This document shows positions 33,370 to 42,288 of a DNA stretch of 64,000 bases, one piece after another. The notes below the pieces were generated by a model. It saw nothing but the letters and a program-made list of their open reading frames with translations, was not told the origin of the DNA and made no database searches. Within the stretch, counting starts at the first letter, position 1. Each line of letters begins with the position of its first letter. Source of the stretch: CAZTNW01 sp964614945 (GTDB lineage Bacteria; Caldisericota; JANLFM01); assembly GCA_964614945.1 (NCBI GenBank), contig CAZTNW010000005.1, forward strand, positions 13,297-77,296, in the 5' to 3' direction. The translations under genes were made by a program, and so were the position numbers.

Positions 33370-33942
33370 ATGATTGATCAGGAGAAGATTAAAAAAGCTG
33401 TACGCGAGATCCTGGAGGCGATCGGAGAGAACCCGGAGCGACAAGGTTTGCGGGAGACTCCGACCCGGATTGCGGAGATGTACGCCGATATCTTTTCTGG
33501 CACCGAAGAGGACGCTTTAGCCGAGCTGGAGATCGGCTTTAAAGAGCCCCACTCGGAGATGGTACTGGTACGGGATATCCCCTTCTATTCCATGTGCGAA
33601 CATCATCTGCTCCCCTTTTATGGGCACGCTCACGTGGCTTACATTCCTAAAGGAAAGATCGTTGGCCTCTCCAAGATCGCCCGGGTGGTGGATATTTTAT
33701 CCAAGAAGCCGCAGATGCAGGAGCGGCTGACATCCAATGTGGCCAATACTATCCAGAAAGGGCTGGGATCGGTCGGTGTAGCTGTGGTGGTTGAAGCAGA
33801 GCACATGTGTATGATTATGCGGGGTGTGAAAAAACCCGGGAGCTTTGTGATCACCTCTGCTTTGCGCGGAGGCTTCCGTACCCACCCAGAGACGAGAGCC
33901 GAGTTTTTTTCCCTTATTTATCAAAATCGCGCCCGCTCCTGA
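33370..33942 (+). CDS. folE: GTP cyclohydrolase I
   Basis: 190-aa enzyme making 7,8-dihydroneopterin triphosphate, first step of folate synthesis (and source for queuosine-type deazaguanines). PERQGLRETPTRIAEMYADI near residues 22-40, zinc ligands in SMCEHHLLPFYG, VGLSKIARVVDIL, and the third Cys in EAEHMCMIMRGVKKPGS. Its stop overlaps the folP ATG by one base. Confidence 0.97.
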   Translation: MIDQEKIKKAVREILEAIGENPERQGLRETPTRIAEMYADIFSGTEEDALAELEIGFKEPHSEMVLVRDIPFYSMCEHHLLPFYGHAHVAYIPKGKIVGLSKIARVVDILSKKPQMQERLTSNVANTIQKGLGSVGVAVVVEAEHMCMIMRGVKKPGSFVITSALRGGFRTHPETRAEFFSLIYQNRARS

Positions 33943-35024
33943 TGAATTTGTCTTTTGAATATTCTTTTAAAGGTACCTTTTGGGAAGCCAGGTTTTATGA
34001 TTTGATCCAGGCTTTCGAAGAAGGGCTGGTGCTGGGGATGAGGGAAAGCGGAAGGGAGGCAGAAATCTCCTGCGGCGCCTTGATCCTGAGAGGAACTTCC
34101 CTGCAATTCGGCCGCCTTCTCCTCTTTCTGCGCGATTTACCCCTGCCTTTGGCTGAACTCTCTACTGTTATCGAGGCTGCCCTGCAGAAGGCGATCCCTT
34201 CCCCCTCCCCCTCTTTTTTCCGGAAAAAAGAATTTCGCTGGGGGGAGAGGACCTACCTGATGGGAATCGTGAATCTGACCCCTGATTCCTTTTCCGGTGA
34301 TGGGCTTGCCTCTAAGAAAACAGAGGCCATCGATTACGCTTATGAATTGGTCGAGGCGGGAGCAGATATAATTGACGTAGGCGGGGAGAGTACCCGCCCG
34401 GGCCATTCACCGATTGAGACGGAGGATGAATGGGAAAGGCTGGAGGATTTCCTTAAGGAGTTCGTGCCCAACTCCCCCGTTCCTGTCTCCCTCGACACAT
34501 CGAAGGCCAGCGTCGCCCTGAGGGGGCTTGAGCTCGGAGTCGATATCATTAACGATATCTGGGGTCTGAAGCGCGAACGGGAAATCGCTCGATTGGCGAA
34601 GCGGGCGGGGGCAGGGCTGATACTGATGCAGAACAGAGCAGAAATCGCCTACACCTCCTTCCTGCTTGAGGTCTACGACGACATGAGAAATAGTGTAGGG
34701 TTAGCACTTTCTGAGGGGATTCCCCCGGGGAGAATCATCATCGATCCCGGCTTCGGCTTTGGCAAATTCGTCGAACACAACTATCAGCTCCTGGCAAATT
34801 TAGAAAGCTTTCGTCCGCTCGGGTTTCCATTGCTCGTGGGAGTCTCGCGCAAATCCTTCATCGGAAAATTGACGGGAAAACCTCCTCAGAAAAGAGCTAT
34901 TGGGACGGCAGCCGCAGTTTCTCTGGCCGTTTCTAAGGGGGCTGATGTCGTCCGCGTGCACGATGTGGAAGAGATGAGGGAAGCGATACTGCTTTGCGAC
35001 CGCGTTCTCAGGAAAACAGGATAA
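33942..35024 (+). CDS. folP: Dihydropteroate synthase (long form)
   Basis: 360-aa TIM-barrel enzyme joining dihydropterin pyrophosphate and p-aminobenzoate. Signatures MGIVNLTPDSFSGDG near residue 106 and DVGGESTRPGHSPI near 145; the C-terminal GVSRKSFIG loop is intact. An N-terminal ~100-residue extension precedes the barrel; similar extensions occur in some clostridial dihydropteroate synthases. A reading frame starting 135 bp earlier overlaps folE and is rejected; the ATG overlapping the folE stop is used. Confidence 0.95.
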   Translation: MNLSFEYSFKGTFWEARFYDLIQAFEEGLVLGMRESGREAEISCGALILRGTSLQFGRLLLFLRDLPLPLAELSTVIEAALQKAIPSPSPSFFRKKEFRWGERTYLMGIVNLTPDSFSGDGLASKKTEAIDYAYELVEAGADIIDVGGESTRPGHSPIETEDEWERLEDFLKEFVPNSPVPVSLDTSKASVALRGLELGVDIINDIWGLKREREIARLAKRAGAGLILMQNRAEIAYTSFLLEVYDDMRNSVGLALSEGIPPGRIIIDPGFGFGKFVEHNYQLLANLESFRPLGFPLLVGVSRKSFIGKLTGKPPQKRAIGTAAAVSLAVSKGADVVRVHDVEEMREAILLCDRVLRKTG

Positions 35025-35542
35025 ATCTGCGCTTTTTTGCCCGTGCTGCTATCATCGCGGCAATCTACGCCAGTCTGACAATCGGCCTGGCCTTCATCAG
35101 CTACGAAGCCAACCAGATCCGAGTGGCTGAGGCCCTGACCGTGTTGCCCTTTTTTTATTCGGAAGCGATCATCGGGCTTTTCCTGGGAGCGGCACTAGCG
35201 AATCTCTTCTCTCCTTTTGGCCTGATCGATGTAATTTTCGGCAGTTTGCTCACCCTGATAGCGGCAGTCTTTACCTATTATGTCGGCAGGATCTTCCGTC
35301 CCAGGCTGAAATCGAGGTCTTATGTAGCCCTAACTTTATTCTTAGCTCCCCTGTTCCCCGTTTTATTCAACGCTTTCGGCGTCAGCTATTATCTCTTGCG
35401 ATTTGGCCTTCTTTCCGGATACACTTATTGGGGTGTGATGTTGAGCATTCTTGCGGGAGAATTGGTTGCCTGCTATCTTATGGGCGGCCCGATTCTCGCT
35501 GTTTTAGTGGACAGATATCGAAAAACGAGTGAGATTCCCTAA
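34994..35542 (+). CDS. queT: QueT-like queuosine-precursor transporter
   Basis: About 180-aa membrane protein with five to six helices, QueT (DUF988) family, the S-component of an ECF importer for queuosine precursors. Conserved RVAEALTVLPFFYSEAIIGL and ANLFSPFGLIDVIFGSL are clear. The TTG start at 34994 lies within the 3' end of folP; there is no other good start codon upstream of the first helix, so the exact N-terminus is uncertain. The ECF energy module is not in this window and may be shared. Confidence 0.85.
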   Translation: MRPRSQENRINLRFFARAAIIAAIYASLTIGLAFISYEANQIRVAEALTVLPFFYSEAIIGLFLGAALANLFSPFGLIDVIFGSLLTLIAAVFTYYVGRIFRPRLKSRSYVALTLFLAPLFPVLFNAFGVSYYLLRFGLLSGYTYWGVMLSILAGELVACYLMGGPILAVLVDRYRKTSEIP

Positions 35543-36390
35543 TGCCTTTTAAAGTGGGCTTAGCACAGATTGATTGCCGTCTGGCAGATGTGAATTTCAA
35601 CCTGCAGAAATATCTGCAGTACCTGGAGCTGGCAAAAGCTCAGAAAATCGACCTGCTCATATTCCCGGAACTCAGTCTGACCGGTTATTGTCTGCAAGAC
35701 GCTGTCCAGGACGTAGCTATGAGCCTGAAGGATCCCACTCTCAAAACCCTACAGCGGGCTTCGAGAGAAGTCTCTCTCGTTGCGAGCTTTGTGGAGAGGA
35801 AGGATGGCCTCTTCTATATCGCAGCCGCCTACATTGAAGAGGGAGAGATGAAGCATATTCACCGCAAAGTTTACCTTCCCACCCATGGCATGTTCGAGGA
35901 CGGGCGATATTTCGCTCGAGGCGACAGAGTCCGCGCTTTCGATACCAGGTTCGGCCGCATGGGCCTTCTGATCTGCCGGGATGCCTGGCACCTTCCCACG
36001 GCCTATCTTCTCGCCCAGGATGGGGCTCGCTACCTCACGCTCGTGAATGCCTCTCCTCTCCGGGGATTGAAGGCTAAATTTCCTGAGCCAGATCCCCTCT
36101 TGAAATCATTATTTACGGTCTACGCCAGCTACTTGAATCTTTTCCTTTTCTTCTCCCATCGCGTGGGTTTCGAGGACGGCCTCTGCTACTACGGCGGATC
36201 GGTAATCCTTGACCCTTTCGCCCGTACTGTGGCCGCCGGCCCCTATTTCGACGAGGAACTCGTAGTAGGGACGGTGGATGAGCGTCTCTGGGAGAAAAAA
36301 CAGTCCTTTGTCCCGCTGCGGCGTGATGAAGACCTGCAACTTGTGCAGAAGGAGTTAGATCGGATCATCCATGAGAGAGAGATTGGTTGA
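35542..36390 (+). CDS. Nitrilase-family glutaminase, probable NAD synthetase partner
   Basis: 282-aa carbon-nitrogen hydrolase. Catalytic triad E43 (LIFPELSLTGY), K109 (HIHRKVYLPT) and C145 (LLICRDAW). In two-domain NadE enzymes exactly such a domain releases ammonia from glutamine for NAD+ synthesis. Here it is a separate gene whose 3' end overlaps nadE by 20 bp, so I infer a split glutamine-dependent NAD synthetase. A stand-alone amidase role is the alternative. Start ATG overlaps the queT stop by one base. Confidence 0.85.
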   Translation: MPFKVGLAQIDCRLADVNFNLQKYLQYLELAKAQKIDLLIFPELSLTGYCLQDAVQDVAMSLKDPTLKTLQRASREVSLVASFVERKDGLFYIAAAYIEEGEMKHIHRKVYLPTHGMFEDGRYFARGDRVRAFDTRFGRMGLLICRDAWHLPTAYLLAQDGARYLTLVNASPLRGLKAKFPEPDPLLKSLFTVYASYLNLFLFFSHRVGFEDGLCYYGGSVILDPFARTVAAGPYFDEELVVGTVDERLWEKKQSFVPLRRDEDLQLVQKELDRIIHEREIG

Positions 36391-37201
36391 CCTCTCCATT
36401 AATGTAAAGCTGGCCCGCGATGTTATGGTTCGTTTCCTGCGCTCCGAGACGAGGAAAGTGGGTTTTCGCAAAGTCGTCGTAGGCCTTTCCGGAGGACTGG
36501 ATTCTTCCCTGGTCACCCTCCTCTGTGCCGAAGCAATGGGGAAAGAGAACGTGATTCCCCTCTTCCTTCCTTACCGGACCTCCGATCCACAAAGCGAGAG
36601 AGATGCCGACCTTTTTGCTCAGCGGCTCTCCCTTAAGCTGAAAAAAATTGATATTACCCCCATGATAGATGCTTATTTTTCTGGCGACCAGGCCGACAGG
36701 GTACGCTGTGGCAACAAGATGGCCAGGGAGAGGATGGGCATTCTCTTCGACCAAGCCATGGCCAATCGTGCTCTAGTCGTAGGCGGGAGCAACAAATCGG
36801 AACTCCTGCTCGGCTACTCGACCTGGTTCGGGGATATGGCAGCCTCCCTTCTGCCCATCGCCGACCTCTACAAAACCCAGGTACGGCAGATGGGGGAAGA
36901 GCTGCAGTTACCGGCTGAGATCCTCAGTAAGGCTCCCAGCGCTGATCTCTGGGAAGGGCAGAAAGACGAGGAGGAGCTTGGGTTCAGCTACGATCTGGCC
37001 GACCAAATCCTCTACCTTTATGCCGATGAACGACTGGACGAGGAGGGCATTGTGCGGGCCGGCTTCGCTCCAGATATAGTAGGAAAGATCCTGAAAAGGG
37101 TGCAGCGTTACCAGTTCAAACGCCGCCCCCCCTTGATCTGTAAGTTATCTTCCCGCACCGTCGATTGGGATTTTCGCTACTTGAGGGATTGGGGGCGATA
37201 A
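36371..37201 (+). CDS. nadE: NAD+ synthetase, synthase domain
   Basis: 276-aa adenine-nucleotide alpha-hydrolase-fold enzyme that amidates deamido-NAD with ATP. PP-loop GLSGGLDSSLV near residue 37; GGSNKSELLLGYSTWFGDMA and LLPIADLYKTQVRQMGEEL are characteristic; KAPSADLWEGQKDEEELG is the C-terminal loop. It lacks a fused glutaminase, which appears as the overlapping gene upstream. Ends 0 bp before the PP2C gene. Confidence 0.95.
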   Translation: MRERLVDLSINVKLARDVMVRFLRSETRKVGFRKVVVGLSGGLDSSLVTLLCAEAMGKENVIPLFLPYRTSDPQSERDADLFAQRLSLKLKKIDITPMIDAYFSGDQADRVRCGNKMARERMGILFDQAMANRALVVGGSNKSELLLGYSTWFGDMAASLLPIADLYKTQVRQMGEELQLPAEILSKAPSADLWEGQKDEEELGFSYDLADQILYLYADERLDEEGIVRAGFAPDIVGKILKRVQRYQFKRRPPLICKLSSRTVDWDFRYLRDWGR

Positions 37202-38863
37202 ATGCCGAAAGTCGCTCAGGTTCATATAGGAGCTCGGACCGAGCAAGAGGGAAAGAGGGTTAATGAGGATGCCTATTACATCTTTGAGGATCGGGCCTCA
37301 CCTGACGGCGAGCTCAATTGCGGGCTCTACGCGGTAGCTGATGCGGACAGCCGCGATTCCATGGGGGAAGCGGCTGCGCGGCTCACCCTGACTACATTAG
37401 CAGAACTGGTGGAGCCCTCTTTCTCTCGCGAGAACCCCTCTTTCTTAGAAGAACTGAAGAAGGCAGCAATAGAAGCAGATAAGCGCCTGCGGGAACTGGG
37501 AGGAAATGAACAGTGGAAGGGGATTAAGGTCTCGCTGGCCTGTGCTCTGATCTCCGAACATCGTCTCTATTTTTTAAACGTGGGCACTACCTCCATCTTC
37601 CTCTTGCGGAATGGGGAGCTGCGCGAGTTAAGCAAGAAGGCGGTGCCCATCGGAGCCAAGGAGGGTGTTCCCTCCTCCATGATCGGGGAGGAAGGTTTTT
37701 CCTGCGATGTTTTCGAGATAAAGCTTTTCCCCGGGGATAGTCTCCTTCTTTGCTCAGATGGACTGTCGGAGAAGATTCGGTCTCGCGACATGGCTGAGGT
37801 TCTCCACTGGAGCGTCTCCCCCCAGGCTGCCTGCGACCGACTGATCTCCCTCGCCAACAGGGCAGGAAAGGAGGATGACCTCACCGCTTTAGTAATTGAT
37901 TTGGTAGAGGAAAGGCCGAGAACAAGCAATTGGTGGAAATACGCCCTGGGGACCCTGCTGCTCCTGGCAGTGGGGTTCTTCTTCGCTTATCTCTTCTCTT
38001 CACGGCACGCCCCGAGCGAGACCGCTACGAGCCCATCTACTCCTGTTTCCGAACGTTATGTATACATCAAGGACCTTGAGGATCCCTACGCCCTTCTGCA
38101 GCACGAGAAGCTCTTCTACGTGCTGGATAAGGAGCGGAAGACGATCTTCAGGTTCACGAGTTACGGCAAGTTAGATCCCACTTTCACCGCCACACTCCCC
38201 GGGGCAGAGGCTCCCTGCGATATGATCCTCGTGCGCTCCAACCTCTATATCCTCGATGCAGCAGGGCAATTCTATCGACTTCCCCTCGAAGGGGGAGAGG
38301 CCGAGCGGATTGAGGCCGTGATGAATGAAAAGGGAGCTCTGAGTTCGCCGCGCGCTCTGGATTGGGACGGACGCTACTTCTATGTGGCTGATCGGGGAAA
38401 TGATCGCGTTGTAGTGCTGAACGGGGACTTTAACTATGTCGGGGTCTACCCGGGCTTAGAAAAACCTAATGGCTTAGCCATGGACAGTCAGGGCTACCTT
38501 TATGTGAGCTTAAAAGATCAACACAAGATACTCAAACTGGATCAGGAGGGGGAAATAGTGGCCAGCGCGTCGACCGGAGCAACCTCGATTGGGGCTTACG
38601 ACGGCCCCGCCGACGTTGCCCTGACTTTCAACGAGGAGGAAGTGCTGGTCCCTGAGATGTCCACCAATCAGGTGCTCGTTTTCGATGCCGAGCTCAACCT
38701 GCTGTATAAGGTTGGAAGAACGCAGCTCCTCGACCCTAATTTCCGCAATCCCAAGGGACTCGTCGCGAGCGAAGAAGCCCTCTATGTCGTGGGAGGATCC
38801 AGTGAAGATCTGAAGGGATTCGTGTGGCGGATCCCCTGGAGTCTGGTCGTCTCCTCTTCGTAG
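37202..38863 (+). CDS. Membrane PP2C-like phosphatase with extracellular NHL propeller
   Basis: 553 aa with an unusual layout: residues 1-235 PP2C-type Ser/Thr phosphatase, 245-266 membrane helix, about 285-550 NHL-type beta-propeller outside the cell (ALDWDGRYFYVADRGNDRVVVL and GLAMDSQGYLYVSLKDQHK are typical repeats). Metal-binding motifs: NED at 21-23, ADADSRDSMGE at 46-56 where normal enzymes have ADGMGGH...GE, SDG at 185-187, DDLT at 225-228. The altered second motif may reduce activity or change metal use. It may work as a receptor phosphatase sensing wall fragments or protein ligands; no partner kinase is visible nearby. Confidence 0.85.
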   Translation: MPKVAQVHIGARTEQEGKRVNEDAYYIFEDRASPDGELNCGLYAVADADSRDSMGEAAARLTLTTLAELVEPSFSRENPSFLEELKKAAIEADKRLRELGGNEQWKGIKVSLACALISEHRLYFLNVGTTSIFLLRNGELRELSKKAVPIGAKEGVPSSMIGEEGFSCDVFEIKLFPGDSLLLCSDGLSEKIRSRDMAEVLHWSVSPQAACDRLISLANRAGKEDDLTALVIDLVEERPRTSNWWKYALGTLLLLAVGFFFAYLFSSRHAPSETATSPSTPVSERYVYIKDLEDPYALLQHEKLFYVLDKERKTIFRFTSYGKLDPTFTATLPGAEAPCDMILVRSNLYILDAAGQFYRLPLEGGEAERIEAVMNEKGALSSPRALDWDGRYFYVADRGNDRVVVLNGDFNYVGVYPGLEKPNGLAMDSQGYLYVSLKDQHKILKLDQEGEIVASASTGATSIGAYDGPADVALTFNEEEVLVPEMSTNQVLVFDAELNLLYKVGRTQLLDPNFRNPKGLVASEEALYVVGGSSEDLKGFVWRIPWSLVVSSS

Positions 38864-38904
38864 AATGAAGCAATTTTGATAAAAACATAAAAGGAGAGAG
38901 CAAG

Positions 38905-40242
38905 ATGAGCACGAAAGAAGAGTTGTTGGCGAAAGCGGCAAAACCGGCTGAGGACGCAATGCGGCTGCACCCCTTCTACCAGGGCAAAGTGGAAGTGATC
39001 CCCAAATGTGTAATCCGATCCATCGACGATTTCGCCATCTGGTACACTCCTGGAGTGGCCGCCCCCTGCAAAGAGATCCAGAAGAACCCCGAGCTGGTCT
39101 ACGAGTACACGAATAAGTGGAATACGGTAGCCGTGATTTCGGACGGTACTCGCGTGTTGGGGCTGGGAGATATCGGGCCGGAAGCCGGGCTCCCTGTAAT
39201 GGAAGGCAAGGCGCTGCTCTTCAAATATTTGGGCGGAGTTGATTCATTCCCCCTTACATTGGCGACCAAGGATCCGGATGAGATCATTCAGATCGTCAAG
39301 GCATTGCAGCCCGCGTTGGGGGGAGTAAACCTGGAAGATCTTGCCCAGCCGAAGTGCTTCTACATTCTAGACACCTTACGGCGGGAGATGACCATCCCGG
39401 TGTGGCATGACGATCAACAGGGAACGGCGGCCGTTACGACGGCCGGCCTGATTAACGCCTTCAAGGTAGTGGGAAAGGATTTGAAGAATGTCCAGGTTAC
39501 CTTGATCGGGGCAGGGGCAGCAGGCCTCTGTACCTACCGGGTCCTCATTGCGGCCGGGATGAAGCCTGAGCAATTCCTTGTCACCAATACCAAGGGTATT
39601 CTGGGACCCCATCAGACGCAACTCCAGGAGAGTAACCCTGTGGCCTGGGAGATCGCCCTGAAGACCAACCCGGAAAGAAAAACCGGAGGAGTGGACGAGG
39701 CCATGAAAGGCGCGGATGCCATTATCGCCCTTTCCCGCCCGGGCCCCGGGGTGATCAAACCGGAGTGGGTGAAGAATATGGCCAGAGACCCGATTGTCTT
39801 TGCCTGCGCCAATCCCATACCGGAAATCTGGCCTTGGGAGGCCAGAGAGGCCGGAGCCAGAGTCATGGCCACCGGGCGCTCCGATTTCCCCAACCAAGTG
39901 AACAATTCCCTCGGTTTTCCGGGAATCTTCCGCGGCGCTCTGGATGTGCGAGCTAAGACAATTTCCGATGAGATGTGCATCGCTGCAGCCTATGAGCTGG
40001 CCAAAACGGCCGAAAAACGCGGATTGCGAGAAGATTACTTGATTCCCACGATGGACGATTGGGAGGTCTATATCGGTGAGGCGGTGGCGGTGGCGATGAA
40101 AGCCATAGAACAGGATCTGGCCCGGATTGTATTGACAGAACAGGAACTGCGGGCTAAAGCCGCCAAGTTGATCAAGCACGCCCGGGATGAAGTCCAGATA
40201 CTGATGAAAGAGGGGATCATTCCCCCGGCACCCAAGTCTTAA
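38905..40242 (+). CDS. NAD(P)-dependent malic enzyme
   Basis: 445-aa oxaloacetate-decarboxylating malate dehydrogenase. IWYTPGVAAPCKEI near residue 45, VISDGTRVLGLGDIGP near 75, metal/substrate site VWHDDQQGTAAVTTAGL near 167 and Rossmann GAGAAGLCTYRVLI near 200. It links malate and pyruvate. It opens a C4-acid group with fumarase, 12 bp upstream of the fumarase alpha gene. Slightly longer than short-form bacterial malic enzymes (about 390-410 aa). Confidence 0.95.
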   Translation: MSTKEELLAKAAKPAEDAMRLHPFYQGKVEVIPKCVIRSIDDFAIWYTPGVAAPCKEIQKNPELVYEYTNKWNTVAVISDGTRVLGLGDIGPEAGLPVMEGKALLFKYLGGVDSFPLTLATKDPDEIIQIVKALQPALGGVNLEDLAQPKCFYILDTLRREMTIPVWHDDQQGTAAVTTAGLINAFKVVGKDLKNVQVTLIGAGAAGLCTYRVLIAAGMKPEQFLVTNTKGILGPHQTQLQESNPVAWEIALKTNPERKTGGVDEAMKGADAIIALSRPGPGVIKPEWVKNMARDPIVFACANPIPEIWPWEAREAGARVMATGRSDFPNQVNNSLGFPGIFRGALDVRAKTISDEMCIAAAYELAKTAEKRGLREDYLIPTMDDWEVYIGEAVAVAMKAIEQDLARIVLTEQELRAKAAKLIKHARDEVQILMKEGIIPPAPKS

Positions 40243-40254
40243 GCGAGGACCGGG

Positions 40255-41097
40255 ATGAGAGAGATCCAAGTAGGGCAACTTACCCAGGTCATTCGTGATC
40301 TGGCCATCCAGGCAAACCTGGTGATCGGCGAAGACGTAATTCAGAGCCTGAAACAGGCGAGGGAGAGCGAAGAGTCCCCAGTCGGGAAAGCCCTGATCGA
40401 GGAAATTTTAGAGAATGATCGCCTCGCCGCGGAAAAAGAAATACCGGCCTGCCAGGACACCGGGGTAGCTGTCATTTTCCTCGAGATCGGCCAGGATGTG
40501 CACCTCGTCGGCGGGGACCTGAAGGAAGCTGTTAACGAAGGTGTTCGCCGTGGTTATGTGGAAGGCTACTTGCGCAAATCGGTGCTGAACGATCCCTTGG
40601 AGCGGAAAAACACCGGGGACAACACCCCCGCCATGATCCACACGGAGATCGTTCCCGGCGATCGGGTGCGGGTGACCTTCATGGCCAAAGGAGGCGGATC
40701 GGAAAACATGAGTGCCCTATCCATGCTTCCCCCGTCTGCCGGCCTGAACGGTGTGAAGAAATTCGTGCTGGAGCAGGTGAAGAAGGCGGGATCCAACCCC
40801 TGCCCTCCTCTCGTCGTCGGCGTGGGAGTGGGAGGGAACTTCGACCTGTGCGCTTTCCTCTCCAAGAAGGCCCTGTTGCGTCCGATCGGAAGCGCCAACT
40901 CAGATTCGAAATTCGCCCAGTTGGAGAAAGAGCTCTTAGAGGAGATAAATGCCACGGGCATCGGTCCTCAGGGTTTAGGCGGCAGGACGACTGCCCTGGC
41001 CGTGCAGATTGAGACCTATCCTTGCCACATCACCGCGCTGCCTGTTGCCGTGAACATCAACTGTCACGCCAGCAGGGTGCGGAAGGCCGAGCTGTAG
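40255..41097 (+). CDS. Class I fumarase, alpha subunit
   Basis: 280-aa N-terminal half of an iron-sulfur hydro-lyase. CQDTGVAVIFLEIGQDV (first cluster Cys near residue 66), GDNTPAMIHTEIVPGDRV, AKGGGSENMSALSML, and the GIGPQGLGGRTTALAVQIE substrate loop. Together with the beta gene 12 bp downstream it forms fumarase (fumarate to malate), typical of anaerobes; tartrate dehydratase is the close alternative. The neighbouring malic enzyme supports fumarase. Confidence 0.93.
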   Translation: MREIQVGQLTQVIRDLAIQANLVIGEDVIQSLKQARESEESPVGKALIEEILENDRLAAEKEIPACQDTGVAVIFLEIGQDVHLVGGDLKEAVNEGVRRGYVEGYLRKSVLNDPLERKNTGDNTPAMIHTEIVPGDRVRVTFMAKGGGSENMSALSMLPPSAGLNGVKKFVLEQVKKAGSNPCPPLVVGVGVGGNFDLCAFLSKKALLRPIGSANSDSKFAQLEKELLEEINATGIGPQGLGGRTTALAVQIETYPCHITALPVAVNINCHASRVRKAEL

Positions 41098-41109
41098 GAG
41101 GGAAGAAAA

Positions 41110-41661
41110 ATGACTATTCGGATTACTCCTCCCCTCACGGATGAAATTGTCGAGGGCTTGAAGGCGGGCGATCGCGTCCTCATCACCGGAACGATCTACA
41201 CAGGGCGCGATGCCGCACATAAGAAACTGGTGGAGTTGATTGAAAAGGGGGCGGAGCTTCCCTTCGACCTGAGAGGACAGATCATTTACTATGTAGGGCC
41301 CTCTCCAGCGAAACCAGGACAGGTGATCGGCTCTGCTGGCCCCACCACCTCCTATCGCATGGATGCTTATGCTCCGCTTTTAATTGAAAATGGTTTAAAG
41401 GGCTCGATTGGCAAAGGCATGCGTTCCGCTGAGGTGAAGGAGGCCATGCGCCAGTTCAAGGCCGTCTACTTTGCTGCCACGGGCGGAGCTGGAGCTCTCT
41501 TATCGCAGTGCATTAAGAAGGCAGAAGTGGTGGCCTATCCGGAGCTAGGAGCCGAGGCTATCTATCGGTTTGAGGTGGAAAACTTTCCCGTAATAGTTGT
41601 CAACGACGCCCATGGCAACGATCTCTACGAGCAGGGAATCGAGCAGTACAGGAAGAAGTAA
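41110..41661 (+). CDS. Class I fumarase, beta subunit
   Basis: 183-aa C-terminal half of the class I hydro-lyase. ITGTIYTGRDAAHKKLVEL near residue 27, IIYYVGPSPAKPGQVIGSAG near 57, GPTTSYRMDAYAP and AVYFAATGGAGALLSQCIK are characteristic. It ends directly before the MBL-fold gene (start ATG follows the stop with no gap), so the C4 genes and the following hydrolase-glycosyltransferase genes form one transcript. Confidence 0.93.
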   Translation: MTIRITPPLTDEIVEGLKAGDRVLITGTIYTGRDAAHKKLVELIEKGAELPFDLRGQIIYYVGPSPAKPGQVIGSAGPTTSYRMDAYAPLLIENGLKGSIGKGMRSAEVKEAMRQFKAVYFAATGGAGALLSQCIKKAEVVAYPELGAEAIYRFEVENFPVIVVNDAHGNDLYEQGIEQYRKK

Positions 41662-42288
41662 ATGCATTTGCCAGAATGGGTCAGTTGTTTAGAGGTGGGA
41701 CCATATGCCACAAATGTCTATCTCTTGCATCGAGGAAGCGAAGTATTAATAATTGATCCTGGTGGGGAGGGCGAGCGAATTAGGGAGGCGCTCCCTTCCC
41801 CACCAGCGAAGATTTCTGTTTTTCTCACCCATGGGCATGCCGATCACTGGGCGGGATTGTCTGTACTCCTTCAAACCTATCCAGAGATAGAATTGCTTTA
41901 CCCCATAGGCGATGAACGGATGATCTGTAACCCCCCCCTTGGTTTCCTTGAATACCTGGGAGGCCGTCCCATTCAGTTGCAGGGAAGAGCGATCCAAGAA
42001 CCGACTACGGTGCAGGTGGATAATTTAAAATTCTCCGTGCTTGATACCCCTGGGCATAGTCCCGGCCACCTTGTGCTTTACGGCGAAGGGGTACTCTTTT
42101 CCGGGGACTTGATTTTTCATGGCGGCGTCGGCCGTACCGATTTGCCAGGCGGCTCCCTCTTAAAGCTCAGCTCTTCTTTAAAGAGAGTCTTTGTCCTTCC
42201 CCCGCAGACCCTGCTCTGCCCGGGGCACGGAGAACTTTCCACTCTAAGCAAAGAGCTGACTTTTAGCGCGCAACTTCTGGTAGAATGA
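41662..42288 (+). CDS. Metallo-beta-lactamase-fold hydrolase (glyoxalase II-like)
   Basis: 208-aa MBL-fold protein. Metal motif THGHADHWAG near residue 58, second His in DTPGHSPGHLVLYG near 132-140, Asp in LFSGDLIFHGGVGRTDLPGG near 150, final His in LCPGHGEL near 194: a full di-metal site as in hydroxyacylglutathione hydrolases. In this position, directly ahead of a thiol-cofactor-like gene trio, it could act on a thiol ester, but that is inference. Stop overlaps the GT2 start by 4 bp. Confidence 0.9.
   Translation: MHLPEWVSCLEVGPYATNVYLLHRGSEVLIIDPGGEGERIREALPSPPAKISVFLTHGHADHWAGLSVLLQTYPEIELLYPIGDERMICNPPLGFLEYLGGRPIQLQGRAIQEPTTVQVDNLKFSVLDTPGHSPGHLVLYGEGVLFSGDLIFHGGVGRTDLPGGSLLKLSSSLKRVFVLPPQTLLCPGHGELSTLSKELTFSAQLLVE

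Noticed and set aside
33807..33941. Upstream start of folP inside folE
   Set aside because: Extra residues derive from folE in another frame; ATG 33942 overlaps the folE stop as expected for coupling.
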